51,567 nucleotides of DNA from Candidatus Kapaibacterium sp. (GTDB taxonomy: Bacteria > Bacteroidota > Ignavibacteria > Kapaibacteriales > UBA2268): NCBI GenBank assembly GCA_937927515.1, contig CALBDO010000022.1:1-51567 (forward strand), in the 5' to 3' direction. Numbering within the stretch: position 1 is the first letter of the stretch; each line of letters opens with the position of its first letter. This document shows, piece after piece, positions 8,941 to 17,865 of this stretch. The notes beneath the pieces are model-generated. The model was not told the DNA's origin and did not search any database. It saw only the letters and a list, made by a program, of their open reading frames with translations. The position numbers were made by a program, and so were the translations under genes.

Positions 8941-9684
8941 ATGAATAGATTCGACGGAAAAGTTATAGTCGTTACAGGTGGTTGTCGAGGAATTGGAAAG
9001 GCAATAGTCGAAGCTTTCTTAAACGAAGGCGCCACGGTTTATGCCTGGGACTATAAAGTTCCAACTCCCGACGAGGTTTTTATCGAAGATGAAAAGCTTA
9101 GGCAAAATGTTCGAGTTATTCAAGTCGATGTAACATCTAGCGAATCTGTTGAACTATCTGCACAGAAAACAATAGAAGAATCTGGCAAAGTGGACATTTT
9201 GGTAAATAACGCAGGTATTACAAGAGACAACCTAATCATCAGAATGAGCGAAGCCGATTGGGATGCGGTATTGAATACAAATCTAAAAGGTGCATTTCTC
9301 TGCACAAAGGCTCTCGTTCGCTCGATGATGAACCAGAGGTGGGGGCGAATTATCAACATTAGCTCGATTGTAGGAGAAATTGGCAACGCCGGGCAAGCAA
9401 ATTACTCTGCCTCGAAGGCTGGCTTGATTGGCTTCACTAAATCGCTTGCCAAAGAACTTGCTTCGAGAAATATCCTCGTCAACGCCATTGCCCCCGGTTA
9501 CATTCGCACTGCTATGACGGAAAAGTTGAGCGACGAGCAAAGAGAAATGTTCTTGAAAAACATACCCCTTAAAAGAGAAGGCGAACCCTCCGACATTGCT
9601 AAAGTTGTGCTGTTCCTTGCATCCGAGGATGCAAGCTACATTACCGGTCAAGTTTTAAATGTAGACGGCGGTTTGGTTATGTAA
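8941..9684 (+). CDS. fabG: 3-oxoacyl-ACP reductase
   Basis: A 247-residue short-chain dehydrogenase that reduces 3-ketoacyl-ACP with NADPH. The cofactor motif TGGCRGIG is at 12-19 (Cys replaces the more usual Ser/Ala at one variable position), NNAG is at 89-92, and the catalytic S141/S142, Y155 and K159 (YSASK) are present. The context between fabD and acpP makes FabG the clear assignment among SDR enzymes. A 38-nt gap to fabD carries the -7 element of a promoter. Confidence 0.96.
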   Translation: MNRFDGKVIVVTGGCRGIGKAIVEAFLNEGATVYAWDYKVPTPDEVFIEDEKLRQNVRVIQVDVTSSESVELSAQKTIEESGKVDILVNNAGITRDNLIIRMSEADWDAVLNTNLKGAFLCTKALVRSMMNQRWGRIINISSIVGEIGNAGQANYSASKAGLIGFTKSLAKELASRNILVNAIAPGYIRTAMTEKLSDEQREMFLKNIPLKREGEPSDIAKVVLFLASEDASYITGQVLNVDGGLVM

Positions 9685-9723
9685 TTCATAAATTATTTGT
9701 TTAACAATAGTAAAGGAGTTATT

Positions 9724-9963
9724 ATGGCAGATATCAAACAAAAAGTCACAGAAATCGTTGTTCGAAAACTCGGTGTCGAAGAGACTCAAGTTACCGAAAC
9801 AGCAAATTTCATCAAAGACCTTGGCGCAGACTCGCTTGATACAGTTGAATTAATTATGGAGTTTGAAAAAGAATTCGGAATTACAATCGAAGACTCTGAT
9901 GCCGAAAAGATTCAAACTGTCGGCGATGCAATTAATTTCTTGAAAGAAAAAGTTGGACAATAA
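9724..9963 (+). CDS. acpP: Acyl carrier protein
   Basis: A 79-residue acidic carrier protein. The phosphopantetheine attachment site is S37 in [10 protein letters not shown]. The start was set at the ATG at 9724, preceded by AAAGGAG at 9712-9718. An in-frame ATG at 9697 would add nine residues not seen in ACPs and would place the ribosome site inside the gene. It carries acyl intermediates for FabD, FabH, FabG and FabF encoded around it. Confidence 0.98.
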   Translation: MADIKQKVTEIVVRKLGVEETQVTETANFIKDLGADSLDTVELIMEFEKEFGITIEDSDAEKIQTVGDAINFLKEKVGQ

Positions 9964-9985
9964 GTGTTAATAAATTTGTAGCTTT

Positions 9986-11245
9986 ATGGCTAAATACAAT
10001 TACCCAAAAGTTGTCGTTACGGGAATTGGTGCAGTAACTCCCATTGGAAATACAGTGGAAGAGATGTGGAAAGGCTTGCTCGAAGGAACCAGCGGCGCCG
10101 ACTATATTACACGTTTCGATACGACACATTTTGAAACAAAATTTGCTTGCGAAATTAAAAACTTCGACCCGCTACTATATCTAAATCGCAAAGAAGTCCA
10201 GAGAATGGATTTATTCACACAGTTTGCAATTGCAGCTGCTACACAAGCCTTAAACGACTCTGGCTTAAATTTGGACAAACTCGACAAAAATCGGGTCGGT
10301 GTCGTCTTCGGTTCGGGCATAGGCGGAATGTGGACTTATCATCACCAACAAGAACTTGTGTATCAAAACGATGGAAAACCCGATAGAATTTCGCCCTTCT
10401 TCATACCGATGATGATATCCGACATCGCTGCTGGCCACATTGCTATCCGCTGGGGATTTAAAGGACCAAATTACGCTACCACCTCTGCCTGTGCAACCTC
10501 TTCGCATTCCCTTGCCGATGCACTGATGTTAATTCAACGTGGAGATGCCGATGTTATGGTAGTTGGTGGCAGCGAGGCTGCAATTTGTCCAATGGGTGTT
10601 GGTGGCTTCAATGCTATGAAAGCACTATCCACCCGTAACGACGACCCAAAGACCGCCTCTCGTCCTTTCGACAAAGACCGCGACGGCTTCGTTATGGGCG
10701 AAGGCGCCGGTGTAATTATCCTCGAAACTCTCGAGCATGCACTCGACCGTGGAGCTAAAATATATTGCGAGTTCGCTGGTTTTGGTCTAACAGACGATGC
10801 CTTCCACATCACCCAGCCCGCTCCCAAAGGCGAAGGTGCCTATCGTTCGATGAAACTTGCTCTCGAAGACGCAAATCTTTCCATCTACGACATCGACTAT
10901 ATCAACGCTCACGGCACTTCTACCCCGTATAACGACAAAAACGAGACAGAAGCAATCAAATCCCTGTTCGGTGAGCATGCCTACAAAATAAACATAAGTT
11001 CTACCAAATCTGAGCATGGGCATCTACTTGGGGCAGCCGGTGCCGTAGAAGCAATCATCACTATTCTGGCAATTAAATATGGAATTATTCCGCCGACAAT
11101 TAATTATTTTACCCCAGACCCAGATTGCGACCTTAACTACACCCCTAATAAACCAGTTGAAAGAAAGATTCGTGCAGCGTTGAGCAATACGTTTGGCTTC
11201 GGTGGACACAACGCAACCTTGGCATTTAAAGCTTTTGAAGATTAA
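9986..11245 (+). CDS. fabF: Beta-ketoacyl-ACP synthase II
   Basis: A 419-residue KAS II elongation enzyme. The nucleophile C169 lies in TTSACATSSH, and the two active-site histidines are H309 (NAHGTSTP) and H346 (GHLLGA), with the conserved K341. The length and the position after acpP are standard. It supplies the elongating condensation in the fatty-acid cycle. It ends 18 nt before the start of rnc. Confidence 0.97.
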   Translation: MAKYNYPKVVVTGIGAVTPIGNTVEEMWKGLLEGTSGADYITRFDTTHFETKFACEIKNFDPLLYLNRKEVQRMDLFTQFAIAAATQALNDSGLNLDKLDKNRVGVVFGSGIGGMWTYHHQQELVYQNDGKPDRISPFFIPMMISDIAAGHIAIRWGFKGPNYATTSACATSSHSLADALMLIQRGDADVMVVGGSEAAICPMGVGGFNAMKALSTRNDDPKTASRPFDKDRDGFVMGEGAGVIILETLEHALDRGAKIYCEFAGFGLTDDAFHITQPAPKGEGAYRSMKLALEDANLSIYDIDYINAHGTSTPYNDKNETEAIKSLFGEHAYKINISSTKSEHGHLLGAAGAVEAIITILAIKYGIIPPTINYFTPDPDCDLNYTPNKPVERKIRAALSNTFGFGGHNATLAFKAFED

Positions 11246-11250
11246 ATAAT

Positions 11251-11350
11251 TTGGCTTCGAGCCGTGAAAAATTTCTTCGATTTTATCTACTATGGCTTGC
11301 TCAGATTTGCTCCGAAAGAAAAATTTTCAAGCTCACGGCTCGAAGCCCAA
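11251..11350 (+). promoter_or_regulatory. Inverted repeat spanning the rnc start codon (possible RNase III autoregulatory hairpin)
   Basis: A perfect 15-bp inverted repeat (GGCTTCGAGCCGTGA at 11253-11267; its complement at 11333-11347) is extended outward by two A-T pairs past one bulged C. It continues inward, after a 5-nt bulge, by 7 bp (AAAATTT 11268-11274 with AAATTTT 11321-11327). The GTG start of rnc (11264-11266) is inside the left arm and the right arm is in codons ~24-28. The structure is seen directly. Its role is inferred from the known self-cleavage of rnc leader hairpins in enterobacteria. Confidence 0.5.
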
Positions 11351-12097
11351 AATCCTACCTCAATCGAATTTCTCCGAGAGCAAAGAAAATCTTTCATCGA
11401 AAATACTTTAAATATACGAATACAAAACTATAAATACTACGAGGAAGCTTTACTCCATCGCTCTTATCTACATCTTCTCCCCAAAGGCGAATACAACTCC
11501 AACGAAAGACTTGAATTCTTGGGTGATTCCGTGCTTGGACTTATCATTACCGACTACTTATTTCATAAGTACCCAGATTTGCCAGAAGGAGATTTGACCA
11601 AAATACGCTCGTGGCTTGTTAATAAGCATTCTCTTTCTGTCGTCGCCCGAAAATTAGAACTCGACAAACTTATCCTTGTTAGTTTCGGGACTGCCAAAAC
11701 GCTTGAACGCTCCGGCGAGACCATACTTTCCGATGCTCTCGAAGCTGTTATTGCTGCAATCTACTTAGACTCGGGCCTCGACGAAGCGAAAAAATTCGTT
11801 CTAAACAAACTCCTACCACTACTCGAAGAGGCAAATGTTATTAGAGATACAAACTACAAGAGTACACTGATGGAAAAAGTGCAAGCTTGTGGCAAAACAG
11901 CTCCTACATACGAAGTCCTCGAAGAAAGCGGTCCACCACACGACAAAACTTTCCTTGTCGGTGTCTACGTAGAAAACAAATTGCTTGCCACAGGCAAAGG
12001 CAAAAGCAAAAAAGAAGCTGAACAGGATGCGGCTAAGAACGCTTTGCTTAAATTTGAATTTTTCAAAGAGAGTGAAAATGGAAAAACTTATATTTGA
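11264..12097 (+). CDS. rnc: Ribonuclease III
   Basis: A 277-residue double-strand-specific endoribonuclease that processes rRNA and mRNA. The signature NERLEFLGDSVLG spans 80-92, with catalytic E84 and D88. A second acidic motif, SDALEAVIAAIYLDSG, and a C-terminal dsRNA-binding domain (~195-265, ending GKSKKEAEQDAAKNAL) follow. It starts with GTG and no visible Shine-Dalgarno, and no in-frame ATG occurs before the catalytic domain. The ~50 residues before the domain are longer than in E. coli but common in Bacteroidota. The start codon is buried in a long inverted repeat. Its last 20 nt overlap gcvPB. Confidence 0.94.
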   Translation: MKNFFDFIYYGLLRFAPKEKFSSSRLEAQNPTSIEFLREQRKSFIENTLNIRIQNYKYYEEALLHRSYLHLLPKGEYNSNERLEFLGDSVLGLIITDYLFHKYPDLPEGDLTKIRSWLVNKHSLSVVARKLELDKLILVSFGTAKTLERSGETILSDALEAVIAAIYLDSGLDEAKKFVLNKLLPLLEEANVIRDTNYKSTLMEKVQACGKTAPTYEVLEESGPPHDKTFLVGVYVENKLLATGKGKSKKEAEQDAAKNALLKFEFFKESENGKTYI

Positions 12098-13538
12098 AAA
12101 AAGTGTTGTTGGCAGAAAAGCATACACACTGCCAAAAGCCAAATTAGAAGAATATTCGACACGAAAATTACTTCCAGAAAAATACCATCGCAAGCGAGAG
12201 CTAAACTTGCCTGAACTGAGCGAAGTTGAAGTAGCACGCCATTTCGTAAAATTATCAAAACTCAATTATTGCATCGAAGACAATGTGTATCCGCTCGGCT
12301 CTTGCACAATGAAATACAATCCAAAGGTCAACGAAAAAATCGCTTCTTTCGATGGTTTTGCAAACTTACATCCTCATCTCGATGATGAGGACTGCCAAGG
12401 CGCTCTACAGTTAATGTACGAACTAGGCGAAGCATTGAAAAAAATCACTGGATTCACTGGAATTACACTACAACCAGCCTCTGGCTCCCAAGGCGAGTTG
12501 ACTGGCTTACTTCTTATACGCGCCTATCACCTCGACCGGGGCGATACCAAAAGAAGAAAAATCTTGATACCGGATTCTGCACATGGAACAAACCCAGCCT
12601 CATCTACTATTGCTGGCTTTGAGGTTGTAACTATTAAATCCGATACTGATGGCAGAGTAAATCTCGACGAACTCAAAAAATACTGCGATGAAACCACCGC
12701 TGGTTTCATGCTCACCAACCCCAATACCTGTGGTCTTTTCGAAAAAAATATTCTCGAAATTTCCAAAACAATCCACGATTGTGGCGGATTGATGTATATG
12801 GATGGGGCAAATTTAAATGCTTTACTCGGAGTGGTTTACCCCGTGGATATGGGCTTCGACTGTATGCATTTTAATCTTCACAAGACATTCTCTACACCAC
12901 ATGGGGGCGGAGGCCCTGGCTCTGGTCCCGTTTGTGTAAACGAAAAACTTGAACCCTATCTGCCAATCCCACAAATAACTTTCGATGGAAATAAATATCA
13001 CTTGAACTACGACTTGCCCAAATCTATTGGGAAACTACACGCATTCTTCGGTAATTTCCTGGTCTTCGTTCGTGCTTATGCTTATATCCTTATCAATGGC
13101 ACAGAAGGTTTGAAAAAAGTAAGCCAAACATCAATTGTAAATGCTAATTATCTTTTAAGCAAATTGAAAGAAGCTTACCATCAGCCTTTTAAAGAATACT
13201 GTATGCACGAATTCCTAATTACCGGGGATAATCAGAAGAAATTTGGCGTAACTACAAAGGACATTGCAAAGCGAATACTTGATTTTGGCTTCTATGCTCC
13301 CACAATCTACTTCCCATTAATTGTACACGAGGCAATGCTTGTCGAACCAACAGAAACCGAAACAAAGGAACGCTTGGACGACTTTGCAAGCATTCTTCTT
13401 CAAATAGCAAAAGAAGCCGAAACAAATCCAGAAATCCTTTTAACTGCCCCACATAATACCCCAGTTCGTCGTGTAGACGACGCCCGTGCCGCAAGGTTCG
13501 TTAATGTTAACTATTTTAAAGGGGAAACCAAAGGATAA
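12078..13538 (+). CDS. gcvPB: Glycine dehydrogenase (decarboxylating) subunit 2
   Basis: A 486-residue PLP-dependent subunit of the P-protein of the glycine cleavage system, the two-subunit form. The PLP lysine is K269 in NLHKTFSTPHGGGGPG. SAHGTNPAS and GSCTMKYNP are family motifs. The ATG at 12078 was chosen because the protein then starts at the usual family position; a longer frame to 11985 runs through the rnc coding region. The overlap of 20 nt with rnc implies translational coupling. The partner gcvPA and gcvH/gcvT are not in the window. Confidence 0.95.
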   Translation: MEKLIFEKSVVGRKAYTLPKAKLEEYSTRKLLPEKYHRKRELNLPELSEVEVARHFVKLSKLNYCIEDNVYPLGSCTMKYNPKVNEKIASFDGFANLHPHLDDEDCQGALQLMYELGEALKKITGFTGITLQPASGSQGELTGLLLIRAYHLDRGDTKRRKILIPDSAHGTNPASSTIAGFEVVTIKSDTDGRVNLDELKKYCDETTAGFMLTNPNTCGLFEKNILEISKTIHDCGGLMYMDGANLNALLGVVYPVDMGFDCMHFNLHKTFSTPHGGGGPGSGPVCVNEKLEPYLPIPQITFDGNKYHLNYDLPKSIGKLHAFFGNFLVFVRAYAYILINGTEGLKKVSQTSIVNANYLLSKLKEAYHQPFKEYCMHEFLITGDNQKKFGVTTKDIAKRILDFGFYAPTIYFPLIVHEAMLVEPTETETKERLDDFASILLQIAKEAETNPEILLTAPHNTPVRRVDDARAARFVNVNYFKGETKG

Positions 13539-13567
13539 TCATCCATGAAACATATAAATTTAGTAGC

Positions 13568-13592
13568 AAAGGCGGTCCTAAACCGCCTTTTT
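13568..13592 (+). terminator. Intrinsic terminator after gcvPB
   Basis: The 9-bp stem AAAGGCGGT / ACCGCCTTT with a 5-nt loop runs into TTTTT. It lies 30 nt after the gcvPB stop and before the end of the convergent aconitase gene, so it closes the yceD-fab-rnc-gcvPB transcript. Confidence 0.85.
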
Positions 13593-13638
13593 AATTTTGA
13601 GTATAAGTATTCTTTGTTTTAAAAATTTCACGTTCAAA

Positions 13639-15915
13639 TTAAATACGATTTACGTGCAATTTCTGCTTTATCAAATTTAAAGCAGAGCCGGCTTTGAACC
13701 ACTCTATCTGCGTTTCGCTATAACTATGATTGACCAAGAACTCCTCCGTCGACCCATCTTTGTGATGCAATACCACTTTCAATGGCTTATTCGGTTGAAA
13801 ATCATTTAACCCGACAATATCGATGATATCATCCTCTTGAATTTTATCGTAATCCTCTTTGTTCATAAAGGTCAGTGCCAACATTCCTTGTTTTTTAAGA
13901 TTAGTCTCGTGTATTCGTGCAAAAGATTTGGCAAGAATTGCTTTAACACCTAAATATCGTGGTTCCATAGCTGCGTGCTCCCGCGAAGAGCCTTCGCCAT
14001 AGTTTTCGTCGCCCACAACTATTGTACCGATACCTTTGCTTTTGTAATACCTTTGAACTTCTGGGACAGCCCCATACTCGCCAGTTAATTGGTTTTTGAC
14101 CAGGTTCGTTTTGTCGTTGAAATAGTTCGTTGCCCCAATAAGCAAGTTGTTCGAGATATTATCCAAATGGCCACGATATCGCAACCAAGGCCCAGCCATA
14201 GAGATATGGTCGGTTGTACATTTCCCTTTCACTTTAATCAAAAGACGCAGTCCGAGTAAATCCTTGCCGTCCCATGGCTCAAATGGTTGCAACAGTTGTA
14301 ATCGTTCAGATTTTGGGTCCACTTTTATGTCTATTCCAGAGCCATCCTCAGCAGGGGGTTGATATCCCATTTCACCAACTGAAAAGCCCTTCGTCGGTAA
14401 TTCATAGCCATTGGGTTCGGAAAGAAGTATTTCTTCGCCTTGCTCGGTTACAAGTTTGTCTGTCATAGGATTAAACTTCAATGTCCCAGCCAAAGCAAAA
14501 GCTGTGACAATTTCGGGGGAAGCAACAAAACTATGGGTATTTGGATTGCCATCGTTCCTTTTAGCAAAATTTCGATTGAAAGAAGTCATAATCGAATTTG
14601 GTTCATCCTTGCCAATATCGCTTCGTTGCCATTGACCAATGCAAGGACCGCATGCATTTGCCAGTACAACGCCACCAATTTTTTCGAATATTTCCGTAAA
14701 GCCATCCCTTTCAATCGTAAGACGGATTTGCTCACTACCGGGAGTAATTAAAAAATAAGACTTTGCTTTCAATCCCTTGTCGAGTGCTTGCTTTGCAATG
14801 GAAGCAGCGCGAGAAATATCCTCGTACGAAGAATTAGTACACGAGCCAATTAACCCCGCTGAAAGCCTTTCGGGCCATTTGTTCTCCTCCACTGCTTCTT
14901 TGAACTTGCTTAAACTCCAAGCCAAATCGGGTGTAAAAGGTCCGTTGATATGCGGTTCGAGTTCGTCGAGATTTATTTCAATCAACCTATCGAAATACTT
15001 TTCGGGATTGCGATACACTTCCTCGTCGCCAGTTAAATATTCCTTCAAATTTTCTGCCAACTCTGCCACCTCTCGCCGTTCGGTTGCAAACAAGTAATCA
15101 AACATCTTTTGGTCGTAGCCAAAAATCGAAGTTGTAGCACCAACCTCTGCCCCCATATTGCAGATAGTCCCTTTACCAGTGCAGGAGATAGTGTGAGCTC
15201 CTTCTCCAAAGTACTCGATTATAGCGCCAGTACCTCCTTTCACCGAAAGAATTCCAGCCACCTTCAAAATCACATCTTTTGGCGAAGCCCAGCCTTGCAA
15301 TTTGCCAGTTAGCTTCACTCCTATTAGCTTGGGCCAACGAAGCTCCCATGGCATTCCAGCCATAACATCGACAGCATCGGCTCCTCCGACACCAATAGCA
15401 ATCATGCCCAAGCCACCAGCATTGACAGTATGCGAATCGGTACCAATCATCATTCCGCCTGGAAATGCATAATTTTCCAAAAGCACTTGGTGGATTATCC
15501 CAGCTCCGGGCTTCCAAAAACCAATACCGTATTTCAATGAAACCGATGATAAAAAGTCGTACACTTCTTTGTTCAATCCAAGCGCATACTCCAAATCGTC
15601 TTTAGCGCCATTGCGAGCAATAATTAAATGGTCGCAGTGCACTGTTGTCGGCACAGCAGTTTTTGGCAGACCAGCAGAGATAAATTGCAAAAGAGCCATC
15701 TGCGCAGTGGCATCCTGCATCGCCACCCTATCCGGCTTGAAGTTTACATAATCAACTCCTCGCTTGAAATCACTGATTTCCTCTGGATTGTATAAATGTG
15801 CATACAAAATCTTTTCCGCAAGTGTCAATGGCCGATTCAAAACTTCTTTTGCTCGATTAACTCTCTCTTTAAATGTTGAATAAACTGATTGAATTAAATC
15901 AAAATCGAACAACAT
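13639..15915 (-). CDS. acn: Aconitate hydratase (mitochondrial type)
   Basis: A 758-residue aconitase that interconverts citrate and isocitrate in the TCA cycle. The three [4Fe-4S] cysteine ligands are C359 (GSCTNSS), C422 and C425 (ACGPCIGQ). The N-terminal half ([33 protein letters not shown]) and the C-terminal swivel domain ([14 protein letters not shown]) are complete. The length and the start [10 protein letters not shown] resemble the mitochondrial-type enzymes common in Bacteroidota, not AcnA or AcnB. The ATG at 15915 is preceded by AAGGA. An upstream in-frame ATG at 15936 would add seven residues that contain this ribosome site. Confidence 0.96.
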   Translation of the reverse strand: MLFDFDLIQSVYSTFKERVNRAKEVLNRPLTLAEKILYAHLYNPEEISDFKRGVDYVNFKPDRVAMQDATAQMALLQFISAGLPKTAVPTTVHCDHLIIARNGAKDDLEYALGLNKEVYDFLSSVSLKYGIGFWKPGAGIIHQVLLENYAFPGGMMIGTDSHTVNAGGLGMIAIGVGGADAVDVMAGMPWELRWPKLIGVKLTGKLQGWASPKDVILKVAGILSVKGGTGAIIEYFGEGAHTISCTGKGTICNMGAEVGATTSIFGYDQKMFDYLFATERREVAELAENLKEYLTGDEEVYRNPEKYFDRLIEINLDELEPHINGPFTPDLAWSLSKFKEAVEENKWPERLSAGLIGSCTNSSYEDISRAASIAKQALDKGLKAKSYFLITPGSEQIRLTIERDGFTEIFEKIGGVVLANACGPCIGQWQRSDIGKDEPNSIMTSFNRNFAKRNDGNPNTHSFVASPEIVTAFALAGTLKFNPMTDKLVTEQGEEILLSEPNGYELPTKGFSVGEMGYQPPAEDGSGIDIKVDPKSERLQLLQPFEPWDGKDLLGLRLLIKVKGKCTTDHISMAGPWLRYRGHLDNISNNLLIGATNYFNDKTNLVKNQLTGEYGAVPEVQRYYKSKGIGTIVVGDENYGEGSSREHAAMEPRYLGVKAILAKSFARIHETNLKKQGMLALTFMNKEDYDKIQEDDIIDIVGLNDFQPNKPLKVVLHHKDGSTEEFLVNHSYSETQIEWFKAGSALNLIKQKLHVNRI

Positions 15916-16018
15916 CGTTCCTTCCCTCAATTTCATTTAAAAATGCAAATTAAAAAATATTTCTACTCAATTTTTACTTTTATTCCTTTTTACTGCACCT
16001 TCGTTTCTAAACATTTCA

Positions 16019-16026
16019 TAATTTTG
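16019..16026 (+). promoter_or_regulatory. Bacteroidota-type -7 box before pyrB
   Basis: TAATTTTG matches TAnnTTTG and lies 22 nt before the pyrB ATG. The -33 element is not a clean TTTG, so this is a partial match. Confidence 0.4.
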
Positions 16027-16048
16027 CAAGACTTTAATTTTATTGTTT

Positions 16049-16987
16049 ATGGAAAAAGAAGTACTATCAAAACCATACTTGTTAAGTTCCGATGACCTTA
16101 CTATAGAGGATGTTAACCTGATTTTCGACAGAGTGAAATACTTTGAATATCATTACTCACTCGGCGCTACTTTCAATGATTTAAATGGCTATACAGTTGC
16201 CTTGGCTTTTTTCGAACCCTCCACACGAACAAGGATTTCCTTCGAAATTGCAGCAAAGAGGCTTGGGGGGAATACCATTCTCTTTTCCAGTGCCACAAGT
16301 AGTCTTACAAAAGGAGAATCTCTTCTGGACACCTTACATACCATCGAAGCTATGGATGTCCAGATTTTTGTCGTACGCCACTCTGGTTGTGGTGTTCCTC
16401 TTTTCTTGCAAAGAAATACAAACAAAATCGTTATCAACGCAGGCGACGGCAAACACGAGCACCCAACTCAAGCATTACTGGACTCATACACAATTCTAAA
16501 ACATTTTGGTTACATCAATGGTCTAAAGGTCTGTATCGTAGGCGATGTACTACACAGCCGCGTCGCTCGCTCTAATATTATACTTTTGAAGAAGCTTGGC
16601 GCACAAATTGCTTTCTCTGGCCCCGGCACTCTCATCCCAAGACACTTCTCCATTTGGAATGTTAATTTCTTCAGAACTATCGACGAAGCTATCGACTGGG
16701 CAGACGTCATCATGCTTCTTCGCTTGCAAAACGAAAGAATGGACTCCGGATTGGTCCCATCTTTATCTGAATTCTCTCGTCTTTATGGCTTGACCGTTGA
16801 AAGAATCAGCCGTAAGCCCGAACTTGTCGTGCTTCATCCAGGTCCGGTCAATTATGGAATTGAACTACAATACGAAGCGCCCTCCTTCCCAAACGTATTG
16901 ATTCAAACCCAAGTCACCCACGGTGTCTTCGTTCGTATGGCTTTACTTTCTCTCCTTGTTAAAACTTATGAGTCGAGAGCAAAATAA
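16049..16987 (+). CDS. pyrB: Aspartate carbamoyltransferase, catalytic subunit
   Basis: A 312-residue enzyme of pyrimidine synthesis that joins carbamoyl phosphate and aspartate. The carbamoyl-phosphate site STRTR (58-62), the HPTQALLD loop and the late LHPGPVN stretch distinguish it from ornithine carbamoyltransferase. The ATG at 16049 is preferred over a TTG 6 nt upstream. No pyrI regulatory subunit is present nearby. Its end overlaps the start of prmC by 20 nt, so the two are translationally coupled. Confidence 0.94.
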   Translation: MEKEVLSKPYLLSSDDLTIEDVNLIFDRVKYFEYHYSLGATFNDLNGYTVALAFFEPSTRTRISFEIAAKRLGGNTILFSSATSSLTKGESLLDTLHTIEAMDVQIFVVRHSGCGVPLFLQRNTNKIVINAGDGKHEHPTQALLDSYTILKHFGYINGLKVCIVGDVLHSRVARSNIILLKKLGAQIAFSGPGTLIPRHFSIWNVNFFRTIDEAIDWADVIMLLRLQNERMDSGLVPSLSEFSRLYGLTVERISRKPELVVLHPGPVNYGIELQYEAPSFPNVLIQTQVTHGVFVRMALLSLLVKTYESRAK

Positions 16988-17846
16988 AAAGGTTTGGACT
17001 GTTTCTGAACTAATTTCTTGGGGCACAAACTATTTGCATGATTACAAGATTGAATCTCCTCGCCTTTCAATCGAACTGCTCCTTTGCGAAATACTCTCGT
17101 GTACCCGACTCGATTTATACTTAAACTACGACAAGCCCCTTAATCCTCGCGAGCTTAAAGAATTAAAGTCGAAAATAAAAGCCTTGCTCTGCGGAAAACC
17201 TTTGCAATTTGTCCTTGGTTGGACTCAGTTTTTAAATTACAAGATTTTTCTCTGCAAAAAAGTTTTCATTCCAAGACCAGAAACTGAAATTTTGGTGAAA
17301 TTCGCCCTGGATAAATATAAAAATAGAAAGGAAGAGCCTCTCAGTATTTTGGATATTGGCTGTGGTAGCGGCGCAATAAGCATTGCTCTTGCTGATTTTT
17401 TCAAAAATTCTAAAGTTCTTGCAATCGATGTCGACAAGGATGCCATAGAACAAACAAAGGAGAATGCCGAACGCCACTCTCTAAAAAATATCCAGCTACA
17501 TCGTATGGATATCTTAAAGGAGGTACCCAGTGAAAAGTTTGATTTAATTGTTTCCAATCCCCCGTACATTCCCATTTTAGAGTATTATGAATTACCCAAA
17601 CATGTCCTAGACGAGCCAAAACTTGCTCTGACCGATGGTAGCGACGGGCTGACTTTCTACAAACGCTTTGCTGAGATTTTCCCGAAGATACTCAATGAAA
17701 GTGGAAACTTCTTCCTCGAAGTCGGATGGAACCAGGCAGAGGCAGTAGCCGAAATCTTCGCAAACTCTGGCTTCGACGTCGATATCAAGAAAGACTTCCA
17801 GGGAATTAAAAGAATTGTTTACTCTAATCGTTTCTTAAATACTTAA
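16968..17846 (+). CDS. prmC: Peptide chain release factor N5-glutamine methyltransferase
   Basis: A 293-residue SAM-dependent methyltransferase that methylates the GGQ glutamine of release factors. An N-terminal helical domain (about 1-95) precedes the Rossmann domain with LDIGCGSGAISIAL (128-141) and the substrate-binding NPPY motif at 197-200. The ATG at 16968, inside the pyrB end, gives a normal family N-terminus; frames further upstream read pyrB sequence. alaS follows 19 nt later. Confidence 0.94.
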   Translation: MSREQNKKVWTVSELISWGTNYLHDYKIESPRLSIELLLCEILSCTRLDLYLNYDKPLNPRELKELKSKIKALLCGKPLQFVLGWTQFLNYKIFLCKKVFIPRPETEILVKFALDKYKNRKEEPLSILDIGCGSGAISIALADFFKNSKVLAIDVDKDAIEQTKENAERHSLKNIQLHRMDILKEVPSEKFDLIVSNPPYIPILEYYELPKHVLDEPKLALTDGSDGLTFYKRFAEIFPKILNESGNFFLEVGWNQAEAVAEIFANSGFDVDIKKDFQGIKRIVYSNRFLNT

Positions 17847-17865
17847 ATTATTAAACTTTAATGGC

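Noticed and set aside
9697-9723. Longer N-terminus for acpP
   Set aside because: The AAAGGAG ribosome site falls inside it and ACPs begin at the MADIKQ position.
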